A stretch of DNA of 6,611 nt from Dehalococcoidia bacterium (GTDB lineage: Bacteria; Chloroflexota; Dehalococcoidia; SM23-28-2). The stretch lies in contig JALHUG010000141.1 of the NCBI GenBank assembly GCA_022866185.1, forward strand, positions 1-6,611, in the 5' to 3' direction. Under the pieces are notes generated by a model. That model saw only the letters and a list, made by a program, of their open reading frames with translations. It was not told the DNA's origin and did no database searches. Below, piece by piece: positions 5,348 to 6,611 of the stretch. The position numbers and the translations under genes are program-made. Numbering within the stretch: the first letter of the stretch is position 1; each line of letters opens with the position of its first letter.

Positions 5348-5984
5348 TTTCCTTCCACTGCCTCAGGATAGCGGCTATGTAGACCCAGCGGCGCACGTTC
5401 TGGGCTACCGCTCTCTGGAACGCTGGCTGGAACCAGCTAGCGGGGTATTGCTCCTCAGCGTCCTTCAGATACTCAGCAACCATCGGCGTCAGCGGGCCGA
5501 TGTTCTGCTCGTAGAGCTCGAAGATGTTGGGCTTCGGTTCGTGCGGCGCGGGTGGCGGGGAGACAAGCCGCCCCAAGCCCTGCTCGCCAGCCTCGATGGC
5601 TGCCACCGCCCGATGGCCAGCCGGCGTGTTGAGGAAGTACAGCTCCTGCGCTTGCCCCTCGCGTCCGCCTGCCGCAGACTCGGGCCCTACATCCAGGCGC
5701 AGAAGCGTCCCCCGCTCCACCGCCGCATCCAGGCCCCGGCGCAGGGCGCCCTCTCCCAGCGAAGCGAGGGCAGTGGCCAATGTGTCATCCGCGGCCAGCT
5801 CAGCGTAGGTCAGAAAGCGGGGCTGCCCCTTCTTGCGGCCATGAGCAAAGAAGAAACAAAGGCTAACCACCAGCTCGGCAGGGTCGCTGATGCGGGGCAG
5901 GACAGCAGCAAAGAAAAGATTGGGGATGGCGGTGGCCAAGGCCCCCGCAGGAAAGCCCGCGAACCGCCCCTGCTCTAGCTCCAT
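5253..5984 (-). CDS. DnaD-domain primosomal protein
   Basis: A 243-residue protein with a DnaD-type C-terminal domain at about 153-214: NIFELYEQNIGPLTPMVAEY, then YPASWFQPAFQRAVAQNVRRWVYIAAILRQW, matching the family pattern with YExNIG and the W-x-YIxAIL-xxW helix. In Firmicutes, DnaD-domain proteins act with the DnaI loader in primosome assembly at the origin or at stalled forks. The N-terminal part (1-125) is probably a winged-helix-like domain, with IPNLFFAAVLPRI and TYAELAADDTL; a Pro-rich linker (about 142-152) follows. The ATG lies within the last codons of dnaB (10-nt overlap) and has GGAGG four bases upstream. The 3' end overlaps the ATPase gene by 95 nt in another frame. I leave the symbol empty because it is distant from Bacillus DnaD. 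Confidence 0.88.
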   Translation of the reverse strand: MELEQGRFAGFPAGALATAIPNLFFAAVLPRISDPAELVVSLCFFFAHGRKKGQPRFLTYAELAADDTLATALASLGEGALRRGLDAAVERGTLLRLDVGPESAAGGREGQAQELYFLNTPAGHRAVAAIEAGEQGLGRLVSPPPAPHEPKPNIFELYEQNIGPLTPMVAEYLKDAEEQYPASWFQPAFQRAVAQNVRRWVYIAAILRQWKENGPDYEKAGRDSEGPGRKLSPFDRYRRLIRR

Positions 5985-6611
5985 CCGCCCTCCCCCTCTG
6001 GCGGGATGACGAGAAGGTCCTCAAAGCGAGCCGTCTTCTCCCGAAAGCGCAGGTGCATCGTACCCGTGGGCCCGTTGCGGTGCTTGGCCACAATGATCTG
6101 GGCGATGCCTTGCGGGTAGCTGTCGCCCGCGCGGTCGCGGTGCATGCGCTCCCACTCCTCCTTACGCACGTAGACATCCTCGCGATAGATGAACAGAACC
6201 ACGTCGGCGTCCTGCTCTATGCTCCCCGACTCGCGCAGGTCGCTGAGCATAGGGATGTGGGTGGCCCGCGCCTCCACCGCCCGCGAGAGCTGGGAGACGG
6301 CCAGGACCGGCACGTTCAGCTCCCGCGCCAGCTCCTTGAGGGAGCGCGAGATGTAGCTGATCTCCTGCACTCGATTCTCCGCCGGCACCCCGCCGTGCAT
6401 GAGCTGCAGGTAGTCAACGATTATCAAGTCTAGCCGACCCTCTCTGGACAGGCGCCAGGCCTTGCCCCGCATCTCAGGCATGCGCACGACGGCGCTGTCG
6501 TTCACGTAGATGTTGGTGTTGGCCAGCACGCCAATGGCCTGCATGATCCGCCGCTCCTCGGCCTCGTTATGGGTGCCCAGGCGCAGGCGGGTGGAGTCGA
6601 CGTTGGACTCC
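5975..6611 (-). CDS. dnaB: Replicative DNA helicase DnaB, C-terminal part
   Basis: The hexameric 5'-3' helicase that unwinds DNA at the replication fork. The window holds the last 212 codons of the RecA-like motor domain; the N-terminal domain and the Walker A loop lie beyond the right edge. Visible signatures are VDSTRLRLG, EIRGKAWRL-like MRGKAWRL, Walker B LIIVDYLQLM, ENRVQEISYISRSLKELAREL, VSQLSRAVEAR, LSDLRESGSIEQDADVV and the IVAKHRNGPTG segment with F/R residues of the DNA-binding loops. No intein interrupts the visible part. The gene stops in TAG inside the start of the dnaD-like gene, so the three downstream replication genes form one operon. Confidence 0.97.
   Translation of the reverse strand, partial: ESNVDSTRLRLGTHNEAEERRIMQAIGVLANTNIYVNDSAVVRMPEMRGKAWRLSREGRLDLIIVDYLQLMHGGVPAENRVQEISYISRSLKELARELNVPVLAVSQLSRAVEARATHIPMLSDLRESGSIEQDADVVLFIYREDVYVRKEEWERMHRDRAGDSYPQGIAQIIVAKHRNGPTGTMHLRFREKTARFEDLLVIPPEGEGGWS

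Noticed and set aside
5190..5978. Plus-strand 262-codon frame opposite the dnaD-like gene
   Set aside because: The minus strand has a recognisable DnaD domain with operon overlaps; the plus frame shows no motif.

Overview
This GC-rich window carries nine protein genes in three blocks. No RNA gene, CRISPR array or insertion sequence is recognisable. The gene content suggests a member of Chloroflexota, perhaps a Dehalococcoidia-like lineage. The hints are a Gram-positive-style DnaD/DnaI-like primosome next to dnaB, a long-form HPF, high GC and REP-like palindromes. This assignment is inference and was not tested by any search.

Left block (about 1-2400, all minus strand, read right to left): comF, encoding a ComF-family phosphoribosyltransferase, has a TATAAT promoter. 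A 292-bp non-coding stretch with a REP-like hairpin follows. Next comes hpf, encoding long-form ribosome hibernation factor, with its own TTGAAA-18-TAAAAT promoter. Last is an unnamed gene, cut by the window edge, for a protein that looks like a GT-A-fold nucleotidyltransferase.

Middle block (about 2360-3920, plus strand, divergent from comF): a 247-bp divergent region contains an inverted pair of 20-nt palindromes (REPIN-like). It leads into a tight operon, moaD-moaE-NUDIX. moaD and moaE encode the two subunits of molybdopterin synthase. The Shine-Dalgarno of moaE is formed by the codons of MoaD's Gly-Gly, and MoaD continues four residues past that Gly-Gly. The NUDIX hydrolase starts in an ATGA overlap with moaE.

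Right block (3833-6611, minus strand): a replication-initiation operon, dnaB (3' part only) - dnaD-like - helicase-loader-like ATPase, with overlapping genes. The last product is the most unusual in the window. It has an N-terminal four-cysteine motif and two complete DnaC/DnaI-type AAA+ modules in one chain, and a Walker-B segment is about 85% identical between the modules at DNA level. Its 3' end converges on, and overlaps, the end of the NUDIX gene. A hairpin there could end the plus-strand operon.
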